Source: Peribacillus frigoritolerans (GTDB lineage Bacteria; Bacillota; Bacilli; Bacillales; DSM-1321). Taken from it: DNA of 64,000 nucleotides. Shown here in pieces: positions 35,432-44,675 of this stretch (position 1 is its first letter; every line of letters starts with the position of its first letter). The position numbers and the translations under genes are program-made. The notes beneath the pieces are model-generated. The model was not told the DNA's origin. It did no database searches and worked only from the letters and a program-made list of their open reading frames with translations. The DNA lies in assembly GCF_001636405.1 (NCBI RefSeq), contig NZ_KV440950.1, forward strand, positions 2,441,712-2,505,711, given 5' to 3'.

Positions 35432-35537
35432 AATCTTGTAGCTGCGGTCACTTGAATGATTATTCGGGAGGGGAATACTGACATTTTGACGAAATAGAAG
35501 GAATATCATATTACGAAAATAGGAAGGAGGAATGGAA

Positions 35538-36070
35538 ATGTCTGATAACAAAGTGACTAATAACATGATAACGAGTATTGAGGGGCGGGATCTCGTCATG
35601 GAGCGTATATTTGACGGGCAGCGGGACCTTGTTTTTAAAGCATTTTCAAATTCTGAGCACTTGGCTGGATGGTGGGGACCGAGTGGATGGCAAACGGAAA
35701 ATCGGGCGTTTAATTTTAAGCTGACGGCGTATGGCATTATTGCATGTGGTGCACAGATGAAAACCAAGGTGAATTTTTTGGCCAAGAATCTTGGGGGAAA
35801 GCTGTTTATCAAGAAATAACCGTACCCGGGAAGATTGTCTTAACGGACATGTTTGCAGATGAAGAAGGCAACGCAGCCGAAGGTATGCCAGTTACACTGG
35901 TAACGTTGACGTTTGTTGAACACGAGGGTAAGACAAAACTCATCATGCGTTCTCGATTCGCTTCGGTCGAGGGGCTTCAGCAAGTAATGGGAATGGGTAT
36001 ATTCCAAGGATGTGCCTCGCAATTTTACCGCCTCGACGACCTTCTGGATAAGCTTCAGGAGCTGTGGTAA
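35538..36070 (+). pseudogene. AHSA1/SRPBCC-family gene with a frameshift
   Basis: The first part reads MITSIEGRDLVMERIFDGQRDLVFKAFSN, then HLAGWWGPSGW, the AHSA1 (activator of Hsp90 ATPase homologue) signature. After AAG at 35718-35720 the original frame ends after 33 more codons. The +1-shifted frame reads DGVWHYCMWCTDENQGEFFGQESWG and runs to 36070 with family motifs. Restoring one base in the CTG after AAG (probably CCT originally) rejoins both. Either the gene is broken or the assembly lost one base. ATG 35538 fits the AAGGAGG at 35524-35530. Confidence 0.8.
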
Positions 36071-36223
36071 AAAGGTATGGGTCTATTTAACAACTCGTGT
36101 CATATGAACTGAACATATGCGATTCTTACTTAAGCAGGATCGCTTTTTTATTATGCAGCTAAGGACAATGAAGCATGTGGAGAGAAGGAAAAGAAAACTA
36201 TACTATTAAAAATGGGGGAAGTA

Positions 36224-36562
36224 ATGAAAATCAATCACATAAATTTAACAGTTAATGATGTTACAGCTTCACGTGATTTTTTAGAAACATACTTTGGATT
36301 GACATGTGCAGGAAGCAGGGGAGAGGGGTTCGCTGCAATGAAAGATGATGATGGTTCCATATTGACTCTGATGAAAGGAAGCAATGTACAATACCCCAAA
36401 ACTTTTCATGTTGGATTCATTCAAGAAAATGAAGAACAAGTTAACAGGATCAATCAGAGGTTGAAGGAGGATGGATTCAAGGTAAAACCTCCACAACACT
36501 TACACAGATATACTTTCTACGTAGAAGCACCCGGAGGATTTAATGTTGAAGTACTGTGTTAA
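36224..36562 (+). CDS. VOC (glyoxalase/bleomycin resistance) family protein
   Basis: The 112-residue protein has a single vicinal-oxygen-chelate domain: MKINHINLTVNDVTASRDFLETYFGL, FHVGFIQENEEQVNRINQRLKEDGF, and FYVEAPGGFNVEVL, with His5, His in FHVGF and the C-terminal Glu as likely metal ligands. ATG 36224 has GGGGAAG upstream. It is a stand-alone gene and the substrate is unknown. Confidence 0.82.
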   Translation: MKINHINLTVNDVTASRDFLETYFGLTCAGSRGEGFAAMKDDDGSILTLMKGSNVQYPKTFHVGFIQENEEQVNRINQRLKEDGFKVKPPQHLHRYTFYVEAPGGFNVEVLC

Positions 36563-36735
36563 AAGTATATGGAGATGTTTCTAAAGATGAATTAGGTGGA
36601 GAAACTGAAAAAGATGGTAGTGATAGTGCTAAAAATGCTGGATTTACACAAAATATTACTGCAATGGAAATGCAAGAATTTGTTCAAAATCAATTGATGG
36701 AAAAAATGAAAATACCTACATTCATTGCAATCTAG
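36556..36735 (+). other. Unrecognised 59-codon open frame
   Basis: An open frame starts with GTG at 36556 (overlapping the VOC gene end) and reads an acidic, Gly/Ser-rich stretch followed by GFTQNITAMEMQEFVQNQ. It has no well-placed RBS and I do not recognise it. It may be a fragment of a lost gene. The rest of 36563-37167 holds two hairpins and no clear gene. Confidence 0.2.
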
Positions 36736-36873
36736 GGGAATTCAAAGTTGGAGCGATGGAAGTAGTCATGCTCTAGAAATCCACCAAGCATCTCTAGGAT
36801 ACTAGATTTTAAAAAGATCTTCAAAGTATTCTTGAATCATTCGCGATTTTACTAAACGATAATTATACGAATT

Positions 36874-36913
36874 TAAGGGCAATACTACATAGGAAATTGT
36901 AGTATTGCCCTTA
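36874..36913. terminator. Perfect 16-bp hairpin, probable terminator
   Basis: TAAGGGCAATACTACA (36874-36889) pairs with 36898-36913 without mismatch. GTTTTTC follows. It may end the VOC transcript. Confidence 0.7.
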
Positions 36914-37097
36914 GTTTTTCACAACTGATGATATTGACAATGAAGTGAGAAAATCAGGAATGAAGGGGCTTGACAAGTATTTTATGAAATTTAGTTCTTC
37001 CCATCCTACCGGGGAGACGTTAAGGCGGTAAATCGGACTTTGTTTTCGCAAACCAAATTCATTCATGATAAGATAAATAAAATCAAATACTAGTAAG

Positions 37098-37140
37098 GCG
37101 GGGTGGAGCCAATCAATTCTGGCTCCTCCCTGCTTTTTTT
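37098..37140 (+). terminator. Terminator or attenuator just upstream of the YibE/F operon
   Basis: The G-rich arm GGGTGGAGCC (37101-37110) pairs with GGCTCCTCCC (37121-37130), with outer GC/GC closing, followed by T7 (37134-37140). It ends 27 bp before the yibE/F start and has no clear gene before it, so it could be an attenuator of the operon. TTGACA at 36970-36975 may start the leader. Confidence 0.65.
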
Positions 37141-37167
37141 GCCCACCCGATATCTGGAGGTTTTATT

Positions 37168-38304
37168 TTGAATGTTATCGTAAATAAATTTAAAAAAATG
37201 GGATACAAGCATGTTTCTTTGTACGCCGTCATAGCACTTTGTTTTGTCTTGTCTGTTATCTTTGTTCATCACAATTATTCATTCTATGAACGACCGATAG
37301 CCAAAGTCATCAAAACAAATCTGGAAAATACAACTGAATTGAATGATATGTATCAAAATGAAGATCGACTATTTACCCAGAGTATAATAGCCGAAATACA
37401 AAATGGAGAAGAAAAAGGAAAGCTAATTCATTTAAAAAATGAATATTCCTCATCCGGAGCTTTTGATCAAGAATATCGAGTTGGAAATGATTTATTTGTT
37501 TCGATTGATACGAAGACTAAAGAAAATTCAGAGTTAACTGGAACCATAAAAGACGTAAAACGTGATAAATTTGTGTTGATTGTAGCATGGGTTTTTATCT
37601 TGACATTACTTATCGTTGGAAAAAAACAAGGCCTGCTTTCAATTATTAGTTTGGCAGTCAATGCCATACTATTGTCATATGCATTAGATTTTTATTTGAA
37701 TACATCAAACATTGGTTTGGTTTTGATATGCAGTATAAGCATCATACTATTTACGGTCTTTTCCCTTTTACTCGTTAATGGTTTTAATGAAAAAACATAT
37801 GCAGCCGTTATTGCGACACTGTTAGGGACATTTTTATCTCTGCTCATCGCTTATCTTGTTATGTGGTTAACTTCCGAAAAGGGCCTTCGATATGAAGAGA
37901 TGCAATTTATCACTCGTCCTTATAAAATGGTGTTTTTGGCAGGGTTATTTATCGGTTCTTTAGGAGCCGTAATGGATATAGCCATTACCATGTCTTCTTC
38001 GATTTTCGGGTTGTATGAAAAGAATAACCACATATCAGTAAAAGCACTTAAAACTTCAGGATTAGAGATTGGAAAAGACATAATGGGAACCATGACAAAT
38101 ATTTTGTTTTTTGCCTATATAAGTGGTTCCATTCCTATGATTATTTTGTATTTGAAAAATGATTCCGCATTGGGTTTTACCCTTTCCATGAACCTCACAT
38201 TGGAATTGGCCCGTGCCCTAGCTGGTGGTATCGGAATCGTGTTAACTATCCCGATCGGTCTATATGTCTCTATTTTTTTCATTAATCGAAAGAGGGAAAG
38301 ATAA
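37168..38304 (+). CDS. YibE/F-family membrane protein (long)
   Basis: The 378-residue protein starts at TTG 37168 with GGAGG upstream. It has one N-terminal helix, an extracellular segment of about 110 residues, and then about seven helices with the YibE/F core (GSLGAVMDIAITMSSSI, GKDIMGTMTNILFFAYISGSIPMI). The family is conserved in Bacillota but its function is not established. It shares one base with the following gene, so the two form a pair that probably assembles together in the membrane. Confidence 0.83.
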   Translation: MNVIVNKFKKMGYKHVSLYAVIALCFVLSVIFVHHNYSFYERPIAKVIKTNLENTTELNDMYQNEDRLFTQSIIAEIQNGEEKGKLIHLKNEYSSSGAFDQEYRVGNDLFVSIDTKTKENSELTGTIKDVKRDKFVLIVAWVFILTLLIVGKKQGLLSIISLAVNAILLSYALDFYLNTSNIGLVLICSISIILFTVFSLLLVNGFNEKTYAAVIATLLGTFLSLLIAYLVMWLTSEKGLRYEEMQFITRPYKMVFLAGLFIGSLGAVMDIAITMSSSIFGLYEKNNHISVKALKTSGLEIGKDIMGTMTNILFFAYISGSIPMIILYLKNDSALGFTLSMNLTLELARALAGGIGIVLTIPIGLYVSIFFINRKRER

Positions 38305-39080
38305 TGAATGTATTAGTGTTGCTAGCGTTTATACTATTTATATTAATGATCTTGATTGGCGGAAAAAAAGGGGCACGTTCATTTTTTGCTTTGTTCCTAA
38401 ACTTTGGTGTGTTACTTTTCACCATCATTTTTATGACTAATCCATATATTGATCCGTATATCGTGACATTGATTGCATGTACGGTGATTAGTTATATTAA
38501 TTTATTTTTCATTAACGAAGTGAACAGTACAACAAAAACAGCATTCATTTCTACTATTATCACGATTGTTATTGTACTCTTTTTTATTGTCATTGTGACG
38601 GAAAATGCGATGATACAAGGTTTCGGTGAAGAAGAAATAGAAGAGCTTAGCGTCTTTTCCCTTTATATTGGGGTGGATTTTGTTAAAATTGGAGCTTCAG
38701 TAATTATTATGAGTACTATTGGCGCGATTATCGATACAGCCATGGCCATTGCATCTCCCATGCGAGAAATGCATCATCACCATCCATCCATTAGCAAGAA
38801 GGAATTATTCACATTTGGATTGAGTATTGGGAGGGATATCTTAGGAACATCTACGAATACGCTATTTTTTGCTTTCTTTGGAGGCTATTTGGCATTGCTT
38901 ATATGGTTTAAAGATTTATCCTATTCTGTTGGGGAAATCGTAAACTCAAAAATATTCAGTGCTGAAATGATCACTATATTTTGTGCTGGAACCGGAGTAG
39001 CCCTGATCATTCCTATTACAGCCTTGATTACTGCTTATTTTTTGGTGAAAAAAGGAGAAAATAAAGAGAAAGCTATATAG
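38304..39080 (+). CDS. YibE/F-family membrane protein (short)
   Basis: The 258-residue protein is the shorter partner, lacking the extracellular segment. It contains GGKKGARSFFALFLNF, STIGAIIDTAMAIASPMREMHHHHP and GRDILGTSTNTLFFAFFGGYLALLIWF, corresponding to the core of the preceding gene. The His-rich MHHHHP loop is a visible oddity and could bind metal. Its ATG overlaps the upstream stop. Confidence 0.83.
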   Translation: MNVLVLLAFILFILMILIGGKKGARSFFALFLNFGVLLFTIIFMTNPYIDPYIVTLIACTVISYINLFFINEVNSTTKTAFISTIITIVIVLFFIVIVTENAMIQGFGEEEIEELSVFSLYIGVDFVKIGASVIIMSTIGAIIDTAMAIASPMREMHHHHPSISKKELFTFGLSIGRDILGTSTNTLFFAFFGGYLALLIWFKDLSYSVGEIVNSKIFSAEMITIFCAGTGVALIIPITALITAYFLVKKGENKEKAI

Positions 39081-39279
39081 GTTCATGGCAAAAAGGCTTA
39101 TGACCACTCATTTGTATAATCGGAGTAAGTCTTTGTTTTTTTGCAAATGATTATCCATATTCGGCGGGATACGCTTAACCGTTTCATTCTTGAGGACGGT
39201 TGGTGGAGGAACAAGATGCCATATTGCCTATATAAGCCTACAGCCATTTTAATTTATATATATGGTTTGATAATAACGA

Positions 39280-39336
39280 AAAAGCTGATTGCAGAAGCCC
39301 GTTCAAACCGGCTCCTGTTATCAGCTTTTCTTTTTT
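39280..39336. terminator. Terminator between the YibE/F pair and the activator gene
   Basis: AAAAGCTGAT (39280-39289) pairs with ATCAGCTTTT (39320-39329), with inner CAG/CTG and GCC/GGC pairing, then a T-run. The interval 39081-39376 has no other feature. Confidence 0.75.
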
Positions 39337-39376
39337 ACCATGGGCTCCAATTCGATAATGGGACTGCACGCCGAAA

Positions 39377-41209
39377 TCAAACATGTATGTTTAGCTGTTT
39401 GCGGAGACGCTGCATTTCTGAATTGAAATAGGCTTTGCTGTAATCACATCCGACAATAGCTACGATATTGCCGTCATCATCGATGATTGGCGCAAAGCTT
39501 GTTTTCCACTCACCGTACCTGTCTTCGTATATGGGAGTAACACCCGCTTTACCATTAAACGCCTGGTAAGCGACATTGACCATTTCCGGGGGACCCATAT
39601 ATTCTTCCCCCGGTTCAATTACAAAGCCTTTGTCTGCAACAAGGTGAATCAGACGTCCCTCCTCCGACATGATAAATATAAAGACCCATTCAATTACGCC
39701 TTCCTTTTCTTGAATCATGGTAAGTTTTTGTTTTAATTTCTGGGAATAGGAAGTTTGCCGGTTCATATTTTTTTGTAGACTGATAACCTCTTCAGCTGGA
39801 ATGATAGCTGCGGTAACAACGGCAATGGATCGAAGCCGCTGGTTTATTTGTTCTTCTAAAATGGCCCGTTTATCCACTGGTGAAAAGCTTGCCTCTTCCA
39901 TTTTATTTCGTAATTTTTTATATTTCCTGCTCATCGTCGGCTGGCTGACTTCCAATACCTTTGCCGCCAGTTTCAATGATTTATATTGTTCCATCGCCAT
40001 GTTGAGGAGTTGTTCTTCCACAAGGTCAACGGCTTCCTGCAAGGGCATTAGGAAATCGATGACAGGTAGTGAAAGAGGTTTGGGCCCTTTAAATGGAAGC
40101 ACCTCTTTAACCAAAGCAACATCCACTTCCGGTATTCCGCTAGTAATCACAAGTCTTTCAACTGTATTTTCAAGTTCGCGCACGTTACCGGGCCATTGAT
40201 AGATGCAAAGCAAGTCGATTGCATCCGGGGTGAACGCTACCTTTCGATTGTACAGTGTATTGTACTTTTGTAAAAAAAACTGAACCAGGTGGGGGATCTC
40301 ATCCACACGATTTCTTAGCGGCGGAAGATGGATAGGCACGACATGAAGACGATAATATAAGTCTTCTCGGAATTCACCTTTTTTCACCATTTTTTCGAGC
40401 GATTTATTTGTTGCGGCAATCACTTGAATGTCAACAGGGTGTGAGGTCGTACTTCCAATTGGTGTGACGACTCGTTCCTGAAGGACACGAAGCAGTTTTA
40501 CCTGTACGTTAAGCGGTAACTCGCCCACTTCATCCAAAAATAAGATACCTTTATGGGCCAGTGTGAATTTTCCCTTGGCGCCTTCTTTCCGTGCGCTGGT
40601 AAAAGCCCCTTCTACATAGCCAAACAGTTCGCTTTCAATCAGGTTTTCCGGAATGGCGCCGCAATTGACAGGTATAAATGGTCCGTTGCTTCTATTACCC
40701 ATATTATGTATGGCCCTGGCGGCTATTTCCTTTCCTACACCGGATTCCCCCAATAAAAGGACGGTTGCGCTGACATCACAAACCATTTGCATTTTATGCA
40801 GAACATCAAGCATCGGTTTACTGCGGATCACAAATGGAAAAGTTGGCTTTTTCGATTCCATTAATGGTCCCGATTGCCCCCTTGATGTATCTGGATATGA
40901 GTCTTTAATTTCTTTGTAAGCCCAGACCCATGCCCCGGATTCAATTGGGTATGCCGTCATCAGCAGCTCATGACCCTGCCATGAGGACTGCATGAAAGAT
41001 CTTTTCTCATTTTTGGCCATTATCTCTTCTGCCAAGCTTGTGGAAAATAAATCTTGTTCAACATCCTTGATGGAACCACCGACATTAGCGGATTTGATTG
41101 TATGGAATAAGGTTTTCCCTGTACCGGTCGATTTCATGATGGTGCCATTTTTATCTGTCACAATAAGCTGATCGTAAATAGACAAGAGTGCAGAGGTGAA
41201 GTGATCCAT
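39377..41209 (-). CDS. Sigma-54-dependent activator with C-terminal sensor domain
   Basis: The 610-residue protein has an N-terminal PAS-like sensor (residues about 1-105), then a sigma-54 AAA+ domain with Walker A LLGESGVGKE (153-161), GAFTSA (201-206) and Walker B FLDEVGE (224-230). A helix-turn-helix follows at 410-432 (SLKLAAKVLEVSQPTMSRKY). A further 160 residues follow the HTH (450-610), ending in EEYMGPPEMVNVAY, PIYEDRYGEWKTSFAPIIDDDGN and VGCDYS, a Cache-like sensor signature. It is divergent from the dimethylamine operon and presumably activates its sigma-54 promoter. Confidence 0.88.
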   Translation of the reverse strand: MDHFTSALLSIYDQLIVTDKNGTIMKSTGTGKTLFHTIKSANVGGSIKDVEQDLFSTSLAEEIMAKNEKRSFMQSSWQGHELLMTAYPIESGAWVWAYKEIKDSYPDTSRGQSGPLMESKKPTFPFVIRSKPMLDVLHKMQMVCDVSATVLLLGESGVGKEIAARAIHNMGNRSNGPFIPVNCGAIPENLIESELFGYVEGAFTSARKEGAKGKFTLAHKGILFLDEVGELPLNVQVKLLRVLQERVVTPIGSTTSHPVDIQVIAATNKSLEKMVKKGEFREDLYYRLHVVPIHLPPLRNRVDEIPHLVQFFLQKYNTLYNRKVAFTPDAIDLLCIYQWPGNVRELENTVERLVITSGIPEVDVALVKEVLPFKGPKPLSLPVIDFLMPLQEAVDLVEEQLLNMAMEQYKSLKLAAKVLEVSQPTMSRKYKKLRNKMEEASFSPVDKRAILEEQINQRLRSIAVVTAAIIPAEEVISLQKNMNRQTSYSQKLKQKLTMIQEKEGVIEWVFIFIMSEEGRLIHLVADKGFVIEPGEEYMGPPEMVNVAYQAFNGKAGVTPIYEDRYGEWKTSFAPIIDDDGNIVAIVGCDYSKAYFNSEMQRLRKQLNIHV

Positions 41210-41269
41210 TTATGTCTACCTGCCTTTCATTTAACTTCCTAGTTTCATATTACAGAAATTTCACAATTG

Positions 41270-41306
41270 TTCAATAGTTTCAAAAATGAATATTCTTCCT
41301 ATTGAA
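41270..41306. promoter_or_regulatory. Inverted repeat upstream of the N-demethylase operon
   Basis: TTCAATAG (41270-41277) and CTATTGAA (41299-41306) are inverted with a 21-nt spacer, 28 bp before the sigma-54 -24 box. It could be an activator-binding site, although it is closer than usual. Confidence 0.35.
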
Positions 41307-41333
41307 AACCTTGTTAGCATAGTGCTTTCTGAT

Positions 41334-41349
41334 TGGCATGGTTATTGCA
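41334..41349 (+). promoter_or_regulatory. Sigma-54 promoter of the N-demethylase operon
   Basis: TGGCATGGTTATTGCA has GG at 41335-41336 and GC at 41347-41348, 10 nt between. It overlaps an upstream ATG at 41338, which therefore is not a gene start. Confidence 0.8.
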
Positions 41350-41403
41350 ATAAGTAAAGAGAAGGGACTAGGAAGCATGATTGCAAAGGAGGGAGAAGCG
41401 ATT

Positions 41404-41607
41404 TTGAATAAAGAGAATCAGTTCCAACAGAATATCAATTCTGAAGATCCCTTTATTAAAAATCTATATTCAGATTTGAATGAGCGGATCAATGCGTATG
41501 AGCAGGAAGATGCCGTGAAAATCGAAAAAATGAAATGGAGTGATGCGACAGGTTCTATTTTTTTCATGATTTTAATCATCGCCTACCTAATCTATTCATT
41601 TGTCTAA
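41404..41607 (+). CDS. Small single-helix membrane protein, first gene of the operon
   Basis: The 67-residue protein starts at TTG 41404, 8 nt after AAAGGAGGGAG. A charged N-terminal half (NSEDPFIKNLYSDLNERINAYEQEDAVKIEKMKW) is followed by one C-terminal membrane helix (SIFFMILIIAYLIYSFV). I do not recognise it. Its place between the sigma-54 promoter and the permease suggests a transporter-associated subunit. Confidence 0.6.
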   Translation: MNKENQFQQNINSEDPFIKNLYSDLNERINAYEQEDAVKIEKMKWSDATGSIFFMILIIAYLIYSFV

Positions 41608-41689
41608 AATGTTGTTTAGGTCACGAAGAACAATGACAGCCTCATTCCAAGCCATACAATCATTATTTTAATAGTTGGGAGAGAAGCGT

Positions 41690-43102
41690 GTGAGCAAAGA
41701 GAATTCCTCCATTTCAAAGGATGTGGCCTTTGGGTTCTTACCGGCAAGTAAAAACGACCGGATTTTTAACCTACGGGATTTAATTTTAGTTCAAGTTGTT
41801 ATTGGCCTCTCATCTTTTGGGCTGTTGACTGGCGGATATACAGGTACAATGCTTGACGCGAAGCAGTCACTTGCAGCGATTTTATTCGGTAACGCCTTCC
41901 CTATGCTGTTGATTGTTCCCATTACCCTTTATTTTGCGCGTTATGGCATAGACACTTTTGTAGGGTTTCGAAGTTCACTTGGTTATTTAGGATCCAATAT
42001 CTTTTTCTTTGTTTTTCTTATTTTAACCCTCGGCTACATTTCCATTGCGCTCTTTATGTCCGGCCAGGCGTTGGCAGAGGCTGCCAATTGGCTGGGGATG
42101 CCCGCGATTTTTTCAAGCCAAGCAATGGGGGCGCCGTTTTTCTCGATTTTACTCTTTATCTGTGCATTTCTTGTAACCGTGAGGGGACCGGTAGCGATTC
42201 AAAAATATACCGCAGTGGCCGTGCCGGTTTTTATGGTTCTCATGTTTGGCCTTCTCGCAATTGTCTTGTTTGGACAGGGATTCACGAAAGTTGCCCATAT
42301 ACTTCCTTCTGAACCCTTTGAAACGACTTCTCGTTCATTCGCGACAGCCCTGGAATTAAATATCGGTCTCGGCTTTTCATGGCTTCCGTATCTTGGCCAA
42401 TACAGCCGTTTGTCCAAAACAGAAGGAGGCGCATTTAAAGCGGGATTCTACAGCTATGGAATCATCGTCTGTATCGCTGCTTTAGTTGGGGCCCTTGCTG
42501 CATTAGTCGCTGGTTCACTTAATCCTTCTGAATGGATGTTTTCCATCGCAGGAAGTTGGGGCGGCTTCATTGGCTTGATTTTACTTTCGGTAGGGAATGT
42601 CGGAGCAGCCATTTTCCTTATGTACTCACAAGCTGTCAGCTTTAAAACTGTATTCCCGAAAAAATCATGGATGATTGCGATGGGAACGACCGTACCGACT
42701 ATATTCTTACTTCTAAGCTCAACGTTCTACGATGCATTTGGCTCATTCATTGCTGTCATTTCCTTCATTATGGCTGTACTTGGCGGCATTGTCGTGGCAG
42801 ATTACTTTTTTGTAAAGCGCCAACGCATTTCAATAAGGGATTTGTATGACACACAAGGCTCTTATACTTATTGGAAAGGCATTAACCCGTCTGCCGTTCT
42901 CACGGTGGTCATTGGAACGATCGTTTACTGGGCACTCTATAATCCATTGACTTTTGAAGCAAGTGACTTTTTCCTTTATACAGCTGCCGGAATTCCAACA
43001 TACTTTGTCGCTTTAGTCACCTACTATGTTTCATCTAAATACATTTTCCGTTATGAAGTTGACATGGTGCGTCCATCCGTGGAATTAAAGGAAGCTAAGT
43101 AG
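41690..43102 (+). CDS. NCS1-family permease (cytosine/purine/allantoin type)
   Basis: The 470-residue protein has about twelve membrane helices and the NCS1 pattern (ASKNDRIFNLRDLILVQVVIGLSSFGLLTGGY, GFRSSLGYLGSNIFF, LGFSWLPYLGQYSRL). I prefer GTG 41690 with GGGAGAG upstream; the frame opens at TTG 41675. Within this operon it most likely imports the N-methylated amine substrate or its precursor. The substrate cannot be read from sequence alone. Confidence 0.85.
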   Translation: MSKENSSISKDVAFGFLPASKNDRIFNLRDLILVQVVIGLSSFGLLTGGYTGTMLDAKQSLAAILFGNAFPMLLIVPITLYFARYGIDTFVGFRSSLGYLGSNIFFFVFLILTLGYISIALFMSGQALAEAANWLGMPAIFSSQAMGAPFFSILLFICAFLVTVRGPVAIQKYTAVAVPVFMVLMFGLLAIVLFGQGFTKVAHILPSEPFETTSRSFATALELNIGLGFSWLPYLGQYSRLSKTEGGAFKAGFYSYGIIVCIAALVGALAALVAGSLNPSEWMFSIAGSWGGFIGLILLSVGNVGAAIFLMYSQAVSFKTVFPKKSWMIAMGTTVPTIFLLLSSTFYDAFGSFIAVISFIMAVLGGIVVADYFFVKRQRISIRDLYDTQGSYTYWKGINPSAVLTVVIGTIVYWALYNPLTFEASDFFLYTAAGIPTYFVALVTYYVSSKYIFRYEVDMVRPSVELKEAK

Positions 43103-43149
43103 AAAAAAACTCACTTTAAAGAATCTAGGGAACGAGAGGAGATTGTTCA

Positions 43150-44139
43150 ATGTTTACACAAAGTTTAGATTTCAAAACAACAGATTTAAATACATTCCCA
43201 TTTCCATTCACTTCAGGTAACTATCGTTATTCAAACGACTTGAAAAAACTCTCAAACGTTAACTGTATTGAAGTTACACCAGAATACAAACTCCAAGTGG
43301 AAACGAAGCGTCGTCTCCTTGAAGAACAGCCGCATATAAGGTTTCAATCTTTTTCACACACAATGGAAATGCAATGGGAAGTGTTGGAAATGCTGATTGA
43401 CATGGCAGCTGATCGCTATCCGGAGCATTTCGAGGTCATTAAAGATGGGGACAAATGGACTTTCAAGAACCACATTTTCGGGGAAACCGATTCATTCGTG
43501 TATGGCGATGCCAGCACGCTTCCAAATGAGCCGCTTGACTATATAGGCCGCCATTTCCATAATGATTTTGTTTTAATGGTTCATCGCGATAGTAATTTCT
43601 ATTTGGAAGTGGGTCAAGTTTCATACGCTGCACTCTTCTCGGCTAACTGGAATAAAGGGATGTCCTTTGATGAGATACATGCACCTGTTCCATTCGTATC
43701 ACGGAAAGGTGATGAACTCGCAGATCGCGTTCGTAAGTTTTTATTATCCATCGAGCCAGGAAAGCCATGGACACGCATCAATTGGAACCTGATGGCGGAC
43801 CGTTGGGATGTCAACTATGAAACGATGGATGTCTGGGGACCGCAACGTTCTGAAATAACACCGGAAAATGCAGGTAAACTTGTTCGTTTGCGTGTTGAAG
43901 AACAAAAATTTTATCGCATGCCACGAAGCAATGCCATTCTATTCGTATTGAATACTCAATTCCTGCCGCTAGAGGATTTGACATTGCGCCAGGAGTGGTT
44001 TGATCTGACATATAGCGTACTGCAGGATATTCCCGGACCAATGGCTGAATACAAAGGAATTGCCCCATTCCTTCCACAATCGGTCGAATATTTGAGGAGT
44101 ATCGATGAAAAGAAAAAAGCGAAGATAAATAATAAGTAG
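43150..44139 (+). CDS. Heme-dependent oxidative N-demethylase subunit (DUF3445 family)
   Basis: The 329-residue protein matches the DUF3445 family, whose characterised member (HODM) uses heme and O2 to demethylate dimethylamine. Family features include FPFPFTSGNYRYSNDL, YIGRHFHNDFVLMVH, FSANWNKGMSFDEIHAPVP and RFxxxx-type arginine-rich C-terminal motifs (LRVEEQKFYRMPRSNAILFVLNTQFLPL). The next two genes supply its partners. Substrate assignment to dimethylamine is by family knowledge. GAGAGGAG precedes the ATG. Confidence 0.88.
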   Translation: MFTQSLDFKTTDLNTFPFPFTSGNYRYSNDLKKLSNVNCIEVTPEYKLQVETKRRLLEEQPHIRFQSFSHTMEMQWEVLEMLIDMAADRYPEHFEVIKDGDKWTFKNHIFGETDSFVYGDASTLPNEPLDYIGRHFHNDFVLMVHRDSNFYLEVGQVSYAALFSANWNKGMSFDEIHAPVPFVSRKGDELADRVRKFLLSIEPGKPWTRINWNLMADRWDVNYETMDVWGPQRSEITPENAGKLVRLRVEEQKFYRMPRSNAILFVLNTQFLPLEDLTLRQEWFDLTYSVLQDIPGPMAEYKGIAPFLPQSVEYLRSIDEKKKAKINNK

Positions 44140-44151
44140 GAGGATAGGGCC

Positions 44152-44670
44152 TTGTACAATAGTCCAGTATTGTTTGATAAATCCATTACGATCGTAAATA
44201 AATTTACCCCTCGGAATGAACGAAGAAAGTTTGTCGTCATTTCCGATCAAGCCGGATATGATCAGGCGAAAAGTTTCACTTCTGAAATCGAAGGTACTGT
44301 GCCTGTTGAATGTCTATCCATTAACGGAATGGAAGATAAAGAGGAGATTAAGAGACTCATCCTGTCACAAAAGATGGGCACCCAATTTTATATTGCGGCT
44401 GCATGGAACAATGCCGTGATGATCTTCTCGCTCGGAGTGGAGGCTGGTCTATCTGAAGCTGAGATCCAGACGGTGATTATCGGACCTAAACGGCGATACG
44501 TATATTGCATGAAATGTTTCGAAGTGTCGGAAGTCGAAGAAGAAGCAGAAATTGCAGAATGTGACCATTGCAAAGCCAGTCTTGAAATAGGTCCTTTTTA
44601 TTCAATCGTACGGGAAGGTTATATTGGTTACCCATACATCCCGATCGGAAAAGTAGAAGTAGGGAGCTGA
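44152..44670 (+). CDS. Dimethylamine monooxygenase subunit DmmA-like (zinc ribbon)
   Basis: The 172-residue protein starts at TTG 44152, 13 nt after the N-demethylase gene. It contains a four-cysteine cluster, CMKC (119, 122) and CDHC (137, 140), and a C-terminal GPFYSIVREGYIGYPYIPIG. This layout is that of DmmA-like subunits of dimethylamine monooxygenase. Its role is probably to link reductase and heme subunit, or structural. It is tightly spaced with its neighbours. Confidence 0.8.
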   Translation: MYNSPVLFDKSITIVNKFTPRNERRKFVVISDQAGYDQAKSFTSEIEGTVPVECLSINGMEDKEEIKRLILSQKMGTQFYIAAAWNNAVMIFSLGVEAGLSEAEIQTVIIGPKRRYVYCMKCFEVSEVEEEAEIAECDHCKASLEIGPFYSIVREGYIGYPYIPIGKVEVGS

Positions 44671-44675
44671 TCATC

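Noticed and set aside
36990..37140. Manganese or fluoride riboswitch before the YibE/F genes
   Set aside because: I could not match the conserved core of either class; only the terminal hairpin is supported.
41338..41403. Longer start for the small membrane protein before the NCS1 permease
   Set aside because: ATG 41338 overlaps the sigma-54 promoter, so it would not be transcribed; TTG 41404 has a strong RBS.
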